A DNA stretch of 64,000 nt from Chryseobacterium glaciei. Its GTDB lineage: Bacteria > Bacteroidota > Bacteroidia > Flavobacteriales > Weeksellaceae. Under the pieces are notes generated by a model. It ran no database searches. It saw only the letters and a list, made by a program, of their open reading frames with translations, and was not told the origin of the DNA. Below, piece by piece: positions 61,661 to 64,000 of the stretch. Position 1 is the stretch's first letter. Each line of letters opens with the position of its first letter. The position numbers were made by a program, and so were the translations under genes. Where the stretch lies: positions 372,001-436,000 of the forward strand of contig NZ_CP015199.1 in assembly GCF_001648155.1 (NCBI RefSeq), read 5' to 3'.

Positions 61661-63133
61661 TTAAAGATCTAATGCTGGCTCTAGAATTTTTTCCATTCTT
61701 TTCTTCACCATATCAACCGATCCTGAATAATTATTAACTAAAAGCGAAAATACCAAAGTCTTCCCTGAATTAGTTTTCATATATCCAGCTAACGCTTTTA
61801 CTTTATTTAAAGTTCCTGTTTTAGCGAAGATTTGTCCGTTTCCTGTTCCAACGAACATTCTTTTCAACGTTCCTGACTGTCCGCCAATCGGTAATGAAGT
61901 TAAATAAGTCTTATAATATTTTTCATCCATTAAAGATGTTAAATATTTAACCTGAGAAATCGGTGTTACATTATTACTTCTTGAAAGTCCGCTACCATCG
62001 ATGTAATTTAATCCCATCATATCAAATCCTTCTGCCTTCAAGTGATTGGTTACTACTACTCTACCAGATTCTGAAGTCTGATCACCTTTACTCTGGAAAC
62101 CTACAGTTTTCAATAAAGCTTCAGCTAAAGAATTATCACTGTGCTGATTCGTGTAATAAATAATATCACCTAGAGTCGGAGATTTATACGCTGAAACCAA
62201 TTTTCTGCTTTCAGGATTGGCATCAGTTATTCTAGGAGTTACTTTACCAGTAACAGCCATTCCGCTTTTTACCATTGTAGCTCTTAAAGTATTTGCTAAA
62301 TAAGCAGGTGCATCGGGTAATTTTGTTGTTAAAATTCCGTCACCTTCATATTTATCGGCAAAAACCATTTGACTGTTGTAAGGAGAAACATAGAAATATT
62401 TCTTCTCTCCTGAGAAACTGTTTCCTTTTTTAACGATCAGTTTTTCGTTGGCAGGATTAATTTCACGAGTTGTACCAACCGGCAAGTAGTAATTATTGTT
62501 CTCTAACCAAACAACATTTTCCGGAAGTCTCGAAATGTTACCTTTGAAAAGCGCTGTCTGAATAATAATATCACCATTTACCTTTTTGATTCCCTCACGA
62601 GACATCCCACTGATGAAGTCTGAAATAATATCTCTGTAAGAATAAGCTCCGGCCTTGTTTGTCCCTAAAGACGGGTCGCCACTGCCTACAACATACAGAT
62701 TTCCATTTAAAACTCCATTTTCGTCAACATTTCCTGAGTATTCCAACTGAGTCATCCATCGATAATTTTCACCTAACAGGTTCAATGCTGTCTCAGTGGT
62801 TAATAATTTCGTTGTAGACGCTGGAACCAAAGGAGTATTTTCGTTGTACGAAGAAATTATCTTCTTCGTTTTCGGGTCATACACTACAAATCCCCAAGTT
62901 GCATTTTTCAGCACAGGATCTGCCATCATTGTGTTTACATTAATATCTACCAGCTCTTTAGCCGACAAAATCGTTTTCTCCACAACCGAAGTAATAGGAG
63001 AAGGCAAGTTTAAGCTACTTTTTTGATTGTCGTAAGCCTGAGAATAAAGAACGGTAGAAACAGTAGATTGAGCGAGGAATAAACCAGAAGCCAATACTGC
63101 TGCACTTGAAAGATATTTTCTGAAATTTACCAT
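61661..63133 (-). CDS. dacB: D-alanyl-D-alanine carboxypeptidase/endopeptidase (PBP4 family)
   Basis: DacB trims and cuts peptidoglycan cross-links in the periplasm. The 490-residue protein has a signal peptide (SSAAVLASGLFLAQ) and the penicillin-binding motifs SxxK at 106-109 (VPASTTKLLTT), SDN (QHSDNSLAEALLKTVG) and KTG (FAKTGTLNKVKALAGYM), with the large insert domain typical of class C PBPs. The length is normal. It is monocistronic. Confidence 0.95.
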   Translation of the reverse strand: MVNFRKYLSSAAVLASGLFLAQSTVSTVLYSQAYDNQKSSLNLPSPITSVVEKTILSAKELVDINVNTMMADPVLKNATWGFVVYDPKTKKIISSYNENTPLVPASTTKLLTTETALNLLGENYRWMTQLEYSGNVDENGVLNGNLYVVGSGDPSLGTNKAGAYSYRDIISDFISGMSREGIKKVNGDIIIQTALFKGNISRLPENVVWLENNNYYLPVGTTREINPANEKLIVKKGNSFSGEKKYFYVSPYNSQMVFADKYEGDGILTTKLPDAPAYLANTLRATMVKSGMAVTGKVTPRITDANPESRKLVSAYKSPTLGDIIYYTNQHSDNSLAEALLKTVGFQSKGDQTSESGRVVVTNHLKAEGFDMMGLNYIDGSGLSRSNNVTPISQVKYLTSLMDEKYYKTYLTSLPIGGQSGTLKRMFVGTGNGQIFAKTGTLNKVKALAGYMKTNSGKTLVFSLLVNNYSGSVDMVKKRMEKILEPALDL

Positions 63134-63293
63134 CTATTTTGTTTTTGTTTCTTATTTGATTCCTATAAAAACGATTTGTTAAAAATCATTCAATATAAGA
63201 CTCAAACATTTAATCAACGTTCAAAAGTAGATATTATTGTAATAGGTTGGGCTTTTTCTGTCTATAAAAGACTGTAAATTATGTTAAAAATTG

Positions 63294-64000
63294 TTAAAAA
63301 TCCACTAAAACGTCTTTTTTGATGCTTTGGTAAGCAGTGATTTCGTCAAATTCTTTCAAACTTAACAAAACCATCTCCTTAAATTTTTCATAGTTTTTCC
63401 CTCTTGGAAGCTTGAGCATAATTTGAAATTGATAGAGATTATTAAGTCTTGCAATCTGCGCTCTTTCAGGACCTAAAACACAGTCTTCGGGAAGATATTT
63501 CCTTAAAATAGAGCCTAAAAACTGAGAAGCACGATCAACCTTATCTTCTCTCCTATGTTTCATCTCGATCATAATCAGCTTTGTGAAAGGCGGATAATGG
63601 AATTTCTGACGTTCTGTGAGGAAATATTTATAGATCTTCGCAGTATTGTTCATCTTGATCAATTGAAAAACAGAATGATCCGGATTATAAGTCTGAATTA
63701 AAACCTTTCCTTTTCCGGAAACTCTTCCCGCTCTTCCTGAAACCTGAGTAATTAATTGATATGCTCTTTCCTCCGCTCTGAAATCCTGAACATATAATAA
63801 GGAATCCGCTTTTGGAATACCTACCAATTCTATATGATCAAAATCCAACCCTTTGGAAATCATCTGAGTACCAACTACAATATCTGTTTCGCGGTCTTCA
63901 ATTTTTTCGTATAATTTTTCGTAGGCGAATTTCTTACGCATAGAGTCTACATCCATTCGGTCTACTTCATTTTCAGGGAAAATTTTAGAAATTTCTTCAT
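63294..64000 (-). CDS. priA: primosomal helicase PriA, C-terminal part (right edge)
   Basis: PriA restarts stalled replication forks as a 3'-5' DNA helicase. The frame is open to the window edge (EEISKIFPENEVDRMDVDSMRKKF), so the N-terminal part lies outside. Visible are helicase motifs of the second RecA lobe (ETDIVVGTQMISKGLDFDHIELVGI; QLITQVSGRAGRVSGKGKVLIQT) and the C-terminal domain (YPPFTKLIMIEMKH, DCVLGPERAQIARLNNLYQFQIMLKLPRG). The zinc-finger region is not in the window. Confidence 0.95.
   Translation of the reverse strand, partial: EEISKIFPENEVDRMDVDSMRKKFAYEKLYEKIEDRETDIVVGTQMISKGLDFDHIELVGIPKADSLLYVQDFRAEERAYQLITQVSGRAGRVSGKGKVLIQTYNPDHSVFQLIKMNNTAKIYKYFLTERQKFHYPPFTKLIMIEMKHRREDKVDRASQFLGSILRKYLPEDCVLGPERAQIARLNNLYQFQIMLKLPRGKNYEKFKEMVLLSLKEFDEITAYQSIKKDVLVDF

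Overview
The window looks like chromosome from a member of the Flavobacteriia close to Chryseobacterium (Bacteroidota). The signs are AT-rich DNA, TAnnTTTG-type -7 promoter boxes with few Shine-Dalgarno sequences, GldF/GldG gliding genes, three proteins with type IX secretion (T9SS) C-terminal signals, a short cytochrome bd oxidase, and lipoproteins with SC(K/S)-type lipoboxes. No rRNA, tRNA, CRISPR array, prophage or plasmid gene was recognised. Both window edges cut genes: a dicarboxylate symporter on the left and priA on the right.

Layout. 1-7.2 kb holds the symporter tail, a lipid kinase, two tandem DUF3298-type lipoproteins and two tandem DUF3857/transglutaminase-like exported proteins. 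7.3-16.2 kb holds gyrB, cydAB, a tandem-OmpA protein, lysS with a clear promoter, and an rlmF / cytochrome c / small lipoprotein operon. 16.4-26 kb holds a cupin lipoprotein, an unknown membrane protein and the tryptophan operon (trpE-G-D-C-F-B-A). The trp operon starts with a ribosome-mediated attenuator: a leader peptide with three consecutive Trp codons, an alternative pairing and a 13-bp terminator hairpin. Extra material has been inserted at several of its junctions: an S23 four-helix-bundle cassette between trpE and trpG, a REP-flanked IS200/RAYT-like transposase after trpF, an unknown gene coupled to trpB, and a dispersed repeat before trpA.

26-32 kb holds lipB, an oxidoreductase-ohrR-ohr stress operon, a lactonase-like propeller protein, an SGNH hydrolase and an exported peptide deformylase homologue whose metal-binding Cys is Asp. 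32.3-43.4 kb is a heme-iron region: a ChaN-like protein, hmuS, a methyltransferase, hmuV-U-T, a HmuY lipoprotein and a TonB-dependent receptor on the minus strand, facing two plus-strand T9SS cargo proteins, one of them HmuY-like. The divergent promoter and the second T9SS promoter share the same spaced TTTAGAA...TTCTAAA operator pair. 43.6-48.3 kb is a sulfate assimilation operon (rrf2 regulator, cysH, cysD, cysN, TauE/SafE) with a 31-bp palindrome before cysH.

48.5-54.2 kb is an accessory, partly decayed stretch: a truncated SDR gene, a frameshifted AraC gene, orphan toxin-like and antitoxin-like genes, large inverted repeats, and a Crp-type regulator whose likely operator also lies before an intact SDR gene. 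54.3-64 kb returns to core functions: gldG-gldF, hemJ, two exported proteins of unknown role, kbl, a T9SS M1 peptidase, dacB and the 3' part of priA.
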